Positions 24,301-31,583 of a stretch of 32,499 nt of DNA are shown one piece after another. The position numbers and the translations under genes are program-made. Each line of letters begins with the position of its first letter. Position 1 is the stretch's first letter. The notes under the pieces were generated by a model. That model worked only from the letters and a program-made list of their open reading frames with translations, ran no database searches and was not told the origin of the DNA. Source of the stretch: Treponema sp. UBA1226 (GTDB lineage: Bacteria > Spirochaetota > Spirochaetia > Treponematales > Treponemataceae); NCBI GenBank assembly GCA_002309195.1, contig DBWY01000004.1:53710-86208 (forward strand). Reading direction: 5' to 3'.

Positions 24301-26385
24301 TTAGTTTAACGGAGAAAAATATCCTGTTTCATCGCGACCGCTTCTGTTAAGGATGTAAGTTTCAACCTCTACAGGTAAGAACGCGCGTCCTAAATCTGTC
24401 GGAAGAACCGAAGTATACGAGAGCGAATACAGCCCGTTAGGAACTTCGAGCATATCCTTTATTACACATGACAAACCCTGAGGGCGGTAAACATAATAAC
24501 TCTTACCGTTAACGTTGTTTACCATGTAATTTAATTCCTGAACAAGTCCAGTATTTTCAAGCTGAATTACAGAGAAAGTAACTCCATTATTATTCATATA
24601 TGTCGTAAGATCAGATATTCCGTAGCGTGCAAAAGAAGATTCATCAAAGCGGCCCTGCGTTACATAAATTATTCCGCGTTTAGGTTCTGCATTGATAAGC
24701 TCGTTTGTTGCAAGTCTTACAGAAAGGTCAAATGCCGTGTTCTTCGAAAGAGGCGCCTTTAATGCCTTAGAAGAGAATTTTAAAAGACCTTCAGGCTTTC
24801 CCTGATACTCAATTACAGGAATCTGTCCGGCGCTTATCACGCTTATATTTCCTACTCCCTGCATGTTAGAAGCAATTTCACGGATTGCAGTATTAAGCGC
24901 CTCATCATAATCTGCCATATACATTGATCTGTCAATTACGATTACAATATCTTCATTTTCGTTTTCAGAAGCAGCACCGGTAAGTCTTACATTTCCGCAT
25001 GGACGCTTGTCTTCTGTAAGATAAAAGTTTTCTGCCTTTAAGCCCACAACAGGCTGTCTCTTTCTGTTCTGAACACGCACTTCAAGAGTAACTTCTGGAA
25101 ATTTTTCTGCATAAACTCTTTCTATCTGAACAAAAAGGCCACCGATAAGCTCTGACATTTTTGCCATTATATAAACTTCGTTAGTCTTAAAATCACTTAC
25201 GATTATGTTTCCGTTTTTATCCGGAACTGCACAAGTAATTCTTGAAGGCGCATTTCCTATGTAAGCGTTTTCAAAAACAATTCCAGTTCCTGTTTCTACA
25301 GTGCTTACATGCTTTCTGTCAGAAACAATAAGATAACCGTCATAAAATTTCATGCTTTCTGGAAAATCAAAAGTCTTTTCCTTTACAAGCATGTCCCTGT
25401 AGTTTCCGCTCAAGTCAAATTCGTAAATCGCACCCTTTACACTGTCACACACATAAATGCTTTCGCCGCTGCATGCAATTCCTGTCGGGCCTTTTAAACC
25501 GTCAAACCCTGCCGTTCTTGAACCAAAATTAAAAATACCGTTTCCTTCTTTATCAAAAACAGTTATGCGTGAGTTTCCGAAATCAGAAACGTAAATGTTT
25601 CCGTTTTCATCCTGACATGCATACTGAGGTCCAACAAGTTCACCAAGTCCGCGGCCTTTTTTTCCTATATACTTTTTAAAACTTCCTTTATCAGATAAAA
25701 CTGCAAGACGGTCGCCTGCACTTTCGCATACAAGAAGATCTCCGTCATTGAGCCGCATAATATCAACAGGTCTGTCAAAACCAACAAGCGGACCTGTTAC
25801 TCTTTTAATGATTGTTCCGTTGATGTCAAATAAGAGAAGCTCGTTAGAGCCGTAAGTCAAAACCCATATCGTACCGTCATAATTAGGAAGAACAGAAATC
25901 GGCTGACTAAAAAGAAGTTTGTTTTCTTTATTTATTCCGCTAAAACTTCCTGTCTCTGTATATCTTATGTTTAAGTTTGAATCTACTCCGGTAACACGGC
26001 GTTCACGCACAACTTCGATACGATTATCAAGAACAAGTCCGCCGTATCCTGCATCCTTTGCATACTGCCAGTGTTTAATTGCATCTCCTTCCATTCCGGC
26101 TCTGTAATAAGCTTTACCAAGCCAGTCGATTATGAGATTTTCTTCTGGCAGATACGAAAGTGCTCTCTCAAACTGATTTATCGCGTCATTAAAAAGTCCG
26201 CGGTAATAAGACTGAACACCTCTTCTGAATTCTTCTTCTGCAAAACCTGCTTCTGCTGAACGTGAATATTTTGTATCACTGTCTTTATCTTCAAAAAGAT
26301 TTTTTGCAAACGCATTTGAACTTAATATCGAAAAAGAAATAAAAATTAAAAATAAAAAAACAATTGATTTAGATTTTACTTTCAT
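24301..26385 (-). CDS. Periplasmic TPR / NHL-repeat / von Willebrand factor A protein
   Basis: A 694-residue exported protein. A signal peptide (MKVKSKSIVFLFLIFISFSI, cut after NAFA at 27) precedes TPR-type helices (~48-112: FRRGVQSYYRGLFNDAINQF, LGKAYYRAGMEGDAIKHW). Residues ~155-405 hold about five NHL beta-propeller units (DRPVDIMRLNDGDLLVCESAGDR, NGNIYVSDFGNSRITVFDKEG, GESIYVCDSVKGAIYEFD, NGNIIVSDFKTNEVYIM). Residues ~430-640 form a VWA-like domain with DIVIVIDRSMYMADYDEAL; the MIDAS has Asp485 and Ser487 but Tyr489 replaces the third Ser, so metal binding may be altered. The combination suggests a scaffold or receptor in the envelope. From memory an NHL/TPR protein of this kind (TP0421) exists in T. 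pallidum. The ATG overlaps the preceding TPR gene's stop by four bases, and the gene converges on the giant OMP with a 44-base gap. Confidence 0.8.
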   Translation of the reverse strand: MKVKSKSIVFLFLIFISFSILSSNAFAKNLFEDKDSDTKYSRSAEAGFAEEEFRRGVQSYYRGLFNDAINQFERALSYLPEENLIIDWLGKAYYRAGMEGDAIKHWQYAKDAGYGGLVLDNRIEVVRERRVTGVDSNLNIRYTETGSFSGINKENKLLFSQPISVLPNYDGTIWVLTYGSNELLLFDINGTIIKRVTGPLVGFDRPVDIMRLNDGDLLVCESAGDRLAVLSDKGSFKKYIGKKGRGLGELVGPQYACQDENGNIYVSDFGNSRITVFDKEGNGIFNFGSRTAGFDGLKGPTGIACSGESIYVCDSVKGAIYEFDLSGNYRDMLVKEKTFDFPESMKFYDGYLIVSDRKHVSTVETGTGIVFENAYIGNAPSRITCAVPDKNGNIIVSDFKTNEVYIMAKMSELIGGLFVQIERVYAEKFPEVTLEVRVQNRKRQPVVGLKAENFYLTEDKRPCGNVRLTGAASENENEDIVIVIDRSMYMADYDEALNTAIREIASNMQGVGNISVISAGQIPVIEYQGKPEGLLKFSSKALKAPLSKNTAFDLSVRLATNELINAEPKRGIIYVTQGRFDESSFARYGISDLTTYMNNNGVTFSVIQLENTGLVQELNYMVNNVNGKSYYVYRPQGLSCVIKDMLEVPNGLYSLSYTSVLPTDLGRAFLPVEVETYILNRSGRDETGYFSPLN

Positions 26386-27068
26386 CGCTTGTGTTCAACC
26401 TCTTCCAAAAGTCTTAAATGCTCTTTTACATCTTCGCTGTCAGGCAGTTTTTTTTCTGCTTTCTTAAAATATTTTTTTGCTTCTTTATAAAGACCAAGTT
26501 TGTAATAAACATATCCGAGAGAATCAAGACAAGCGCCTGAGTCCGGACTGTATTCAACTGCTTTCTTACAGTACCCCAGAGCCTGAGTCAAATCTTTATC
26601 CTGAGTTGCAAGAACATAACCAAGTCCGTTAAGCGCAGAAATATTATCTTCATCTGCTTCAAGAGATTTTTTATAATACTCAAGACACTTCTGCGTATCT
26701 TTCTGTTCCCAGCTTACAAAAGCAATCGCAGCATAAACGCTCGCAGTCTTGTATCCTGTTTCCAAAAGTTTTTCGAGTTCAAAATTTGCAAGGCGTCGTC
26801 TTCCAGAAATTGCATAGATTACAGCAAGTAAAAACCTGCACTGTAAAATTCTGTCAAGACTCTTTCCCGAAGTTACAACCTGTTCAAGATAAAGGAGAGC
26901 ATCATCATAGCGTTCCAGCTTCGCATGACAGAGGCCGATGTAATATGCAAGTTCTATATTGTCAATTGAGGAATCTTCTGGAAGTCCCAAAAAGAAAGCG
27001 AGGGCATCAGAATACTTTTTCTGATTGTAAAGAGTAACCCCCTCATGCAAACTGTTACTTTGTTCCAT
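26382..27068 (-). CDS. Tetratricopeptide-repeat protein, cytoplasmic
   Basis: A 228-residue protein of about six TPR units (LHEGVTLYNQKKYSDALAFF, AYYIGLCHAKLERYDDALLY, CRFLLAVIYAISGRRRLANF, AAIAFVSWEQKDTQKCLEYY, ALNGLGYVLATQDKDLTQAL, LDSLGYVYYKLGLYKEAKKY), with no signal peptide or membrane segment, so it should stay in the cytoplasm. TPRs act as protein docking platforms; the partner is unknown. The ATG at 27068 is preceded by GGGTGG, a good ribosome binding site, and its own promoter lies inside the end of surE. It is translationally coupled to the NHL/VWA protein through an ATGA overlap, implying that the two functions are linked. Confidence 0.85.
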   Translation of the reverse strand: MEQSNSLHEGVTLYNQKKYSDALAFFLGLPEDSSIDNIELAYYIGLCHAKLERYDDALLYLEQVVTSGKSLDRILQCRFLLAVIYAISGRRRLANFELEKLLETGYKTASVYAAIAFVSWEQKDTQKCLEYYKKSLEADEDNISALNGLGYVLATQDKDLTQALGYCKKAVEYSPDSGACLDSLGYVYYKLGLYKEAKKYFKKAEKKLPDSEDVKEHLRLLEEVEHKR

Positions 27069-27085
27069 TTTTCCACCCGACTTAT

Positions 27086-27114
27086 ATTTTATAACGAAAA
27101 CCCGATACTATCAA
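27086..27114 (-). promoter_or_regulatory. Sigma-70-like promoter of the TPR-NHL/VWA gene pair, inside the end of surE
   Basis: On the minus strand TTGATA (27114-27109) and TAAAAT (27091-27086) are separated by 17 bases. Transcription should start near 27079, leaving a leader of roughly 10 bases that contains the GGGTGG ribosome binding site. This would let the pair be expressed apart from surE. Confidence 0.5.
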
Positions 27115-27898
27115 GGTTCAAATCATCATTTGCACTGCACGGTTCTGCAATGACGCGGGAGACAGAAATATAGCCGTCCTTACAAGCCTGATAATCAGAA
27201 TATGACCTCTGGTCACTTTCTCCTTCCCCGCCCAGAAAAACACATTCTGCAGTATCAGAAGAACCGTCCTTAAAACTTATTTCTGCCTTATCATCGGTGT
27301 ATTCCCTAAAGCAGACGTCGGTAATCTTTACACCCTTAAAGGATTTAAGCGATCTGGCATTTACATTTATAAAAGCGCATTTTTCATCAGGCATTTTACC
27401 GCCGGATGCAGGGCGGCAGAGTGAACACAGTTTTTCAAGATTATCTGCAACAAAAGAAGCAATACTTTCAAAATGCCACTTTGACCTGTCATTCCAGTCG
27501 CTGTCGTTTTCACATGCAAGCTGCATGCTTACCGCAATTCCCGGAATCCCGAATATAACAGCACCCTTTGCAGCAGCGCAGGTTCCGCTGTAAATAATAT
27601 CTGTTCCGATATTCTGTCCTTTATTAATACCAGAGAGAACCGCATCAATCTTACAATTTAAAAGATTTCCCTTGAGCGCAACATTTACGCAGTCTGCAGG
27701 AGTTCCTTCACAGGCCCACTTCTGCTCGCCTTTTTTATAAAGCTTGAACGAAGAATAAAGATGTATACACATAGAATTTCCCGAACGGTTTCCATCGGGA
27801 GCAATGACAAAGACATTATGTTTTTTAGAAACGGCTTCTATAAGGGCTTCGATTCCCCATGCCCCGTAACCATCATCATTAGTAATAAGTATATTCAT
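27089..27898 (-). CDS. surE: 5'/3'-nucleotidase SurE
   Basis: Hydrolyses nucleoside monophosphates, and in some bacteria short polyphosphate; a stationary-phase survival protein of the cytoplasm. The 269 residues begin with the family signature MNILITNDDGYGAWGIEAL, where Asp8 and Asp9 bind the metal. APDGNRSGNSM supplies Ser39, and VLSGINKGQNIGTDIIYSGTC (in part) contains the metal-binding Asn and the conserved GT-x-x-x-YSGT motif. Length is close to the usual 250-270. The ATG at 27898 has a GGGTGG ribosome binding site and lies 53 bases after the galactokinase-like stop codon; I see no separate promoter, so it is probably co-transcribed with that gene. Confidence 0.95.
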   Translation of the reverse strand: MNILITNDDGYGAWGIEALIEAVSKKHNVFVIAPDGNRSGNSMCIHLYSSFKLYKKGEQKWACEGTPADCVNVALKGNLLNCKIDAVLSGINKGQNIGTDIIYSGTCAAAKGAVIFGIPGIAVSMQLACENDSDWNDRSKWHFESIASFVADNLEKLCSLCRPASGGKMPDEKCAFINVNARSLKSFKGVKITDVCFREYTDDKAEISFKDGSSDTAECVFLGGEGESDQRSYSDYQACKDGYISVSRVIAEPCSANDDLNLDSIGFSL

Positions 27899-27951
27899 TT
27901 TCCCACCCTAAAACTTCGCACTTCCGGCAAATATGCGCCTGCAAATTACCG

Positions 27952-29172
27952 CTACTGATTCCTTACGACGTGTGCTCCTTTTGCAGGTTTTACCTCGTAA
28001 GTCTCTGTTTCAAAACCAAAGATGCGCTCATATTCAGAAAGCTTTTTCTTATAAGTTTCTACATCGCCCTTTCTGATGATTGCATAAAGACACCGACCAA
28101 ATCCCTTTCCTGTAATTCTTCCGCATGTAACAGGATCCCTTATATACTCAAGATTAGGTTCAAGCTCATTTACGCGTTTTAAAATCCAGTCAATTTCTGG
28201 ACAAGAAAGCTTGTAGAGGTCACGAAGGTTTTCGTGGCTCTGATTTACGCATCTTGCAAACGAACCGAATTTCCCTGCAATGATTGCCTCGCGCGCATCA
28301 AGAACATACTGATGCTCTTTTATAATATAGAGAAGTTTTTTCTTTGTATCTTCCGGAATTACAGAAAGAACTTCATTTATTTCTGTAGCGCTCTGTTCAT
28401 AAATCCAGCCGCCGTAAACATTATTCTTTCTTTCACGCAGATCTCCAAGAAGAAGAACATTTTCCGGTTCCTGTATAGTAGATTCATCCCAGATAGAAAT
28501 GCGTGGAACTTTTGCGTCCGTAAGGAAAATCTTTTTATCCTTAAAATCAAACGGAATATAATCATAAGTTCCGGTTGCATGATCAGTAATGATTAAGTTA
28601 CCCGGCTTTGAGTATAATGCCGCGTAGTTGTCTGCAATGTAATTTCCTGTATGCAAAAAGAGTTTGTTTCCGCGTTCAATTACCTGCAAAAGCTGTGCAT
28701 CCGTACAAGGAATCTTTAAAAGCTGTCTTATTGCAAAAGCCGTTCCGACCTTGATAGCAGTTGTAATACCAAAACCTGCAGAAGGAAGAATGTCGGTATA
28801 GACAGAAAAGTTCATTCCTTTTACTTCAAAACCACCTGATGTATAACCATAAATCATGGCCTTCATGCTGTTTGCCCAGCGGTCTTCTTTTTTTACCTTT
28901 AAAGTCGAAAGTCCTGCTTTCTTTGTTTCGTTAAGCTGATGAAAATAAAAATATACAGAAGCATCTTCTCTTGGCGAAACTGCAATATAAACCGGGAGAT
29001 TTACTGCCATTGAAACTGTCTTGTCCTTACAGAACCATGAATGCTCTCCAAGAAGATGAAAACGACCCGGAGTTTCTACCATGATTTTAGGAACTTCACC
29101 GTATATCTTTTTGTGAATCGCGTATATTTCTTTCACTTTTCCCACATCCCATACATTTTTTTTTGAAATCAA
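27952..29172 (-). CDS. Galactokinase-like GHMP kinase with divergent sugar-binding motif
   Basis: A GHMP-family sugar kinase of up to 406 residues. The alignment with galactokinase is clear: PGRFHLLGEHSWF (36-47), LPSAGFGITTAIKVG (129-143) at the phosphate-binding loop, YIADNYAALYSKPG (178-191) with Asp181 at the catalytic-base position, and GRITGKGFGRCLYAII near 350. However, the galactokinase signature GEHTDY reads GEHSWF here, so the Asp that usually contacts the sugar is missing, and the loop lacks the usual GLSSSA serines. It may phosphorylate another sugar or be regulatory. The frame opens with a TTG at 29172 directly after the -10 box; GTG codons at 29145 and 29136 are alternative starts, the latter preceded by GTGGGAAAA. 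The first part of a probable operon with surE. Confidence 0.8.
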   Translation of the reverse strand: MISKKNVWDVGKVKEIYAIHKKIYGEVPKIMVETPGRFHLLGEHSWFCKDKTVSMAVNLPVYIAVSPREDASVYFYFHQLNETKKAGLSTLKVKKEDRWANSMKAMIYGYTSGGFEVKGMNFSVYTDILPSAGFGITTAIKVGTAFAIRQLLKIPCTDAQLLQVIERGNKLFLHTGNYIADNYAALYSKPGNLIITDHATGTYDYIPFDFKDKKIFLTDAKVPRISIWDESTIQEPENVLLLGDLRERKNNVYGGWIYEQSATEINEVLSVIPEDTKKKLLYIIKEHQYVLDAREAIIAGKFGSFARCVNQSHENLRDLYKLSCPEIDWILKRVNELEPNLEYIRDPVTCGRITGKGFGRCLYAIIRKGDVETYKKKLSEYERIFGFETETYEVKPAKGAHVVRNQ

Positions 29173-29179
29173 CTACATA

Positions 29180-29207
29180 ATTTTATATTTTATCTAGGCT
29201 GTTTCAA
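29180..29207 (-). promoter_or_regulatory. Proximal promoter of the galactokinase-like gene
   Basis: On the minus strand TTGAAA (29207-29202) and TAAAAT (29185-29180) are separated by 16 bases. The -10 box ends seven bases before the TTG at 29172. Transcription would begin at about 29173, so translation must use either a leaderless TTG or one of the downstream GTG codons with a short leader. Confidence 0.5.
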
Positions 29208-29265
29208 GTTAATGTTTTCTCAAGTCCGGCATCCGCCTCATGCCTCATCAAAACATATTTTCCCT

Positions 29266-29294
29266 ATTATAACCTAAAATTTACATAAAATCAA
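29266..29294 (-). promoter_or_regulatory. Distal minus-strand promoter between lnt and the galactokinase-like gene
   Basis: On the minus strand TTGATT (29294-29289), 17 bases, TATAAT (29271-29266). The -10 box is perfect. Transcription would start near 29259 and give a leader of about 85 bases before the galactokinase-like gene. That leader contains a GGCAT/ATGCC inverted repeat with a seven-base loop (29228-29244) and a possible 14-codon open frame (29248-29204, MRHEADAGLEKTLT) without a good ribosome binding site. Its -35 box is five bases from the -35 box of the divergent lnt promoter. Confidence 0.5.
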
Positions 29295-29299
29295 ATTAA

Positions 29300-29328
29300 T
29301 TGAATAATTATTCTAAGCCCTGTATAAT
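29300..29328 (+). promoter_or_regulatory. Sigma-70-like promoter of lnt, leaderless geometry
   Basis: TTGAAT (29300-29305), a 17-base spacer and a perfect TATAAT (29323-29328). Seven bases (AAGACAT) then lead directly to the ATG at 29336, so the transcription start should coincide with, or fall one base before, the start codon. No Shine-Dalgarno sequence is present. The open frame's longer TTG start at 29300 is itself the -35 box and can be excluded. Confidence 0.75.
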
Positions 29329-29335
29329 AAGACAT

Positions 29336-31060
29336 ATGAAAGGCAGAAAGCAGTTAAAAACAGTCCTTAAACTCATGGCTCTTGAACTCTTTTCTTCTAT
29401 ATTATTTGCTTTGAGCATTCCAAATGAATTATTCATGTTCGGGCTGCCTTTAGCAGGCTTTTTTACCCTCATTCCGCACTATATAGCATTAAAACAAGCC
29501 AGATCTATCAAGGTTTCATGCCTGCTGTGCTTCATACAGTGCTTTTTTACCCACATTTTTACAAGCTTCTGGCTTGCAAACTTCAAGAACTTTGCAATCT
29601 TTACACTCGGAGCATCTGCCTTAGGAACAGGCGCCATACACGCTATGTTCGCAATCCTTTTTTTTATGCCGTCTTTTGTCCAAAAGCTTAATCCATTTTC
29701 TGACAGAATAAAAAAAAGCTTTGCACGCCGTGAGTCTCGCATTTTATGGTTTGCCGCAGTCTACACTATATTCGAATACGCAAAATGTACGGGCTTTCTT
29801 TCGTATCCATGGGGAACACTCCCGATGTCATGCTACAGATTAAAACTTCTTAGCCAGATTACAGACATTACGGGAGTACGAGGTCTTACATTTATCATCT
29901 GCCTCGTTTCTGGCACTGCTGCAGAGTTCATACTGGATGCAGTAAAAGTTTTTAAGCTGAATTCAACTCAAAAGCAATCAGCTGTTCTAAATTTTAAACT
30001 ATGCATTAAAGAAGCCTGCCGCCTTAACTTTAACAATGTGGCGGCAATCCTGATTGTCCTCGCGCTTTCGCTCGTCTACGGGGCTTTCCAGTACTACAGG
30101 CCTATAAAACCCGTAAAGAGTTTTAACGCAGCCCTCATCCAGGAAAACTACGATCCATGGCTTGTCCAGGAAGATGCAGTTTACATCCACGACTCACAGA
30201 GAATCACGCTTGACGCAATCGCCGACTTTCGAAAGCGCGGCCTTGAACCAGACTTAGTAGTCTGGAGCGAAGGAATACTACACTTTCCTCTCCCGGAAGG
30301 AATACCGCATTACTCAAGATATCCGACAGACAAACCTCTCATTCCGTTTATAAAAGAGACAGGCTGCCCTACGATAATCGGCGCCCCGTACACGATAAAT
30401 TTCGAAGAACTTCGTTTTTCAAATTCTGCATTTTTATTTGATAAAGACGGTTCAAGTGACATGCATTACGAAAAAATAAAGCTCATTCCGTTTGCAGAAC
30501 ACATTCCGTTTACGCAGTATAAAATCGTGCGCCGCGTTTTAAAAAGACTTGTAGGATTTTCAAGCGGCTGGATACCGGGATCCTCATACAGTGTTTTTAC
30601 CATTCCGCTTAACTCAAACAAAAACGAAAATTTAAAACTATGCATCCCGATATGCTTTGAAGACGCATTCGGTTTTATTCATTCAAACTTTAAAAAACTC
30701 GGCGCAGAAGTTTTCGTAAACATCACGGACGACTCATGGAGCCTTACAAAGTCTGCAGAATACCAGCACTTTGTTGTAAGCTGGTTCAGAGCCATAGAGT
30801 TCAGGACTACTATGGTGCGTTCGACAAACTCAGGCTTTACGGCAATAGTAGACCCTCAGGGACGCATAAAAGACAGCCTGCCTCTGTTTAAAGAAGCCTG
30901 GCTTTCTGCCGAAGTCCCGGTTTATAAGAACGTAAAGACTGTATATATGATGCTTGGTGAATGGGTTTCATTCACACTATTTATTTTTATAGTATTTGTA
31001 TCAGGGACAATAATTTTTTTATATCATCTTAAAAAATTTTGCTTGTGCTATCACATATAG
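29336..31060 (+). CDS. lnt: Apolipoprotein N-acyltransferase
   Basis: Transfers a third acyl chain to the N-terminal cysteine of lipoproteins in the inner membrane, fitting a spirochete with many lipoproteins such as those at 235-3592. With the ATG at 29336 the product has 574 residues. The N-terminal ~260 residues contain about six to seven hydrophobic helices with the family motifs FWLANFKNF and SYPWGTLPMSCYRL. The carbon-nitrogen hydrolase domain follows: VVWSEGILHFP (Glu312), YEKIKLIPFAEHIPF (Lys380, Glu388) and LCIPICFEDAFG (Cys440), so the Glu-Lys-Cys triad is complete, plus NITDDSW and EFRTTMVRSTNSGF. A last hydrophobic helix (SFTLFIFIVFVSGTIIF) ends the protein. Its final codons overlap the promoter and first NrdR-like box of nrdR. 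Confidence 0.95.
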   Translation: MKGRKQLKTVLKLMALELFSSILFALSIPNELFMFGLPLAGFFTLIPHYIALKQARSIKVSCLLCFIQCFFTHIFTSFWLANFKNFAIFTLGASALGTGAIHAMFAILFFMPSFVQKLNPFSDRIKKSFARRESRILWFAAVYTIFEYAKCTGFLSYPWGTLPMSCYRLKLLSQITDITGVRGLTFIICLVSGTAAEFILDAVKVFKLNSTQKQSAVLNFKLCIKEACRLNFNNVAAILIVLALSLVYGAFQYYRPIKPVKSFNAALIQENYDPWLVQEDAVYIHDSQRITLDAIADFRKRGLEPDLVVWSEGILHFPLPEGIPHYSRYPTDKPLIPFIKETGCPTIIGAPYTINFEELRFSNSAFLFDKDGSSDMHYEKIKLIPFAEHIPFTQYKIVRRVLKRLVGFSSGWIPGSSYSVFTIPLNSNKNENLKLCIPICFEDAFGFIHSNFKKLGAEVFVNITDDSWSLTKSAEYQHFVVSWFRAIEFRTTMVRSTNSGFTAIVDPQGRIKDSLPLFKEAWLSAEVPVYKNVKTVYMMLGEWVSFTLFIFIVFVSGTIIFLYHLKKFCLCYHI

Positions 31061-31071
31061 TGGTGTATAAT
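31043..31071 (+). promoter_or_regulatory. Promoter of nrdR-nrdD
   Basis: TTGTGC (31043-31048), a 17-base spacer and a perfect TATAAT (31066-31071). The expected start is near 31078, giving a ~40-base leader with AAGG (31104-31107) 11 bases before the nrdR ATG. The spacer holds one NrdR-like box and the leader a second, an arrangement suited to repression. Confidence 0.6.
31048..31063 (-). promoter_or_regulatory. NrdR-box-like operator 1
   Basis: Minus-strand reading CCACTATATGTGATAG matches the family consensus acaCwAtATaTwgtgt at 10 of 16 positions by my alignment. It sits between the -35 and -10 boxes of the nrdR promoter. It shares the exact 10-base core CACTATATGT with box 2, in the opposite orientation. 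Confidence 0.55.
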
Positions 31072-31089
31072 TTCATTAATTCACATTTA

Positions 31090-31105
31090 ACACTATATGT
31101 ACTAA
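31090..31105 (+). promoter_or_regulatory. NrdR-box-like operator 2
   Basis: ACACTATATGTACTAA matches the NrdR-box consensus at 12 of 16 positions by my alignment and lies in the 5' leader of nrdR. Its centre is 42 bases from that of box 1, about four helical turns, so both would lie on the same DNA face. NrdR normally binds such paired boxes as an oligomer when dATP is abundant. Confidence 0.6.
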
Positions 31106-31118
31106 GGTAAAAAAGACG

Positions 31119-31583
31119 ATGAGATGTCCTAACTGCGGCAACAACGATGACAAAGTTATTGAGTCAAGGACTCTTGGTGAAGGGGAAATCATCAGGAGAC
31201 GGCGTGAATGCCTGCAATGCGGATTTCGTTTTACAAGTCATGAGAAAATCGAAGAAAAACCTTTTATGGTTGTTAAACGCGATGGAAGACGGCAACCTTT
31301 TGACAGGGATAAACTTGCCAAGGGTATCGAACGCGCTCTTGAAAAGCGTCCGGTAGCTACCACTATGGTAGACCTTATCGTCTCAGAAATAGAAGACCAG
31401 GCATTTATGCAGGGCCGTATAACACGCGAAATTACGACTTCTGAACTTGGAGAGCTCGTTCTTTCGAGGTTAAATACGATAGACAAAGTTGCTTACATAC
31501 GTTTTGCATCTGTCTACAAACATTTTGAAAATTTGGATGAATTCATAAACGAAGTAAATAAATTGGGAGGGGACCAGAAATGA
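31119..31583 (+). CDS. nrdR: Transcriptional repressor NrdR
   Basis: The zinc-ribbon/ATP-cone repressor of ribonucleotide reductase genes. The 154-residue length is typical. The zinc ribbon has MRCPNCG (Cys3, Cys6) and ECLQCGFRF (Cys31, Cys34), with the basic loop IIRRRRE between the pairs that contacts DNA. The ATP-cone (~48-138) shows VVKRDGRRQPFDRDKLAKGI and VAYIRFASVYKHF. The domain senses dATP against ATP and controls DNA binding. It sits directly before nrdD, which it overlaps by four bases (ATGA), and two NrdR-like boxes flank its own -10 region, so it most likely represses its own operon. Confidence 0.97.
   Translation: MRCPNCGNNDDKVIESRTLGEGEIIRRRRECLQCGFRFTSHEKIEEKPFMVVKRDGRRQPFDRDKLAKGIERALEKRPVATTMVDLIVSEIEDQAFMQGRITREITTSELGELVLSRLNTIDKVAYIRFASVYKHFENLDEFINEVNKLGGDQK

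Noticed and set aside
31238..31486. 82-codon minus-strand open frame opposite nrdR
   Set aside because: Shadow of nrdR, with no motif and no promoter; nrdR itself is certain.
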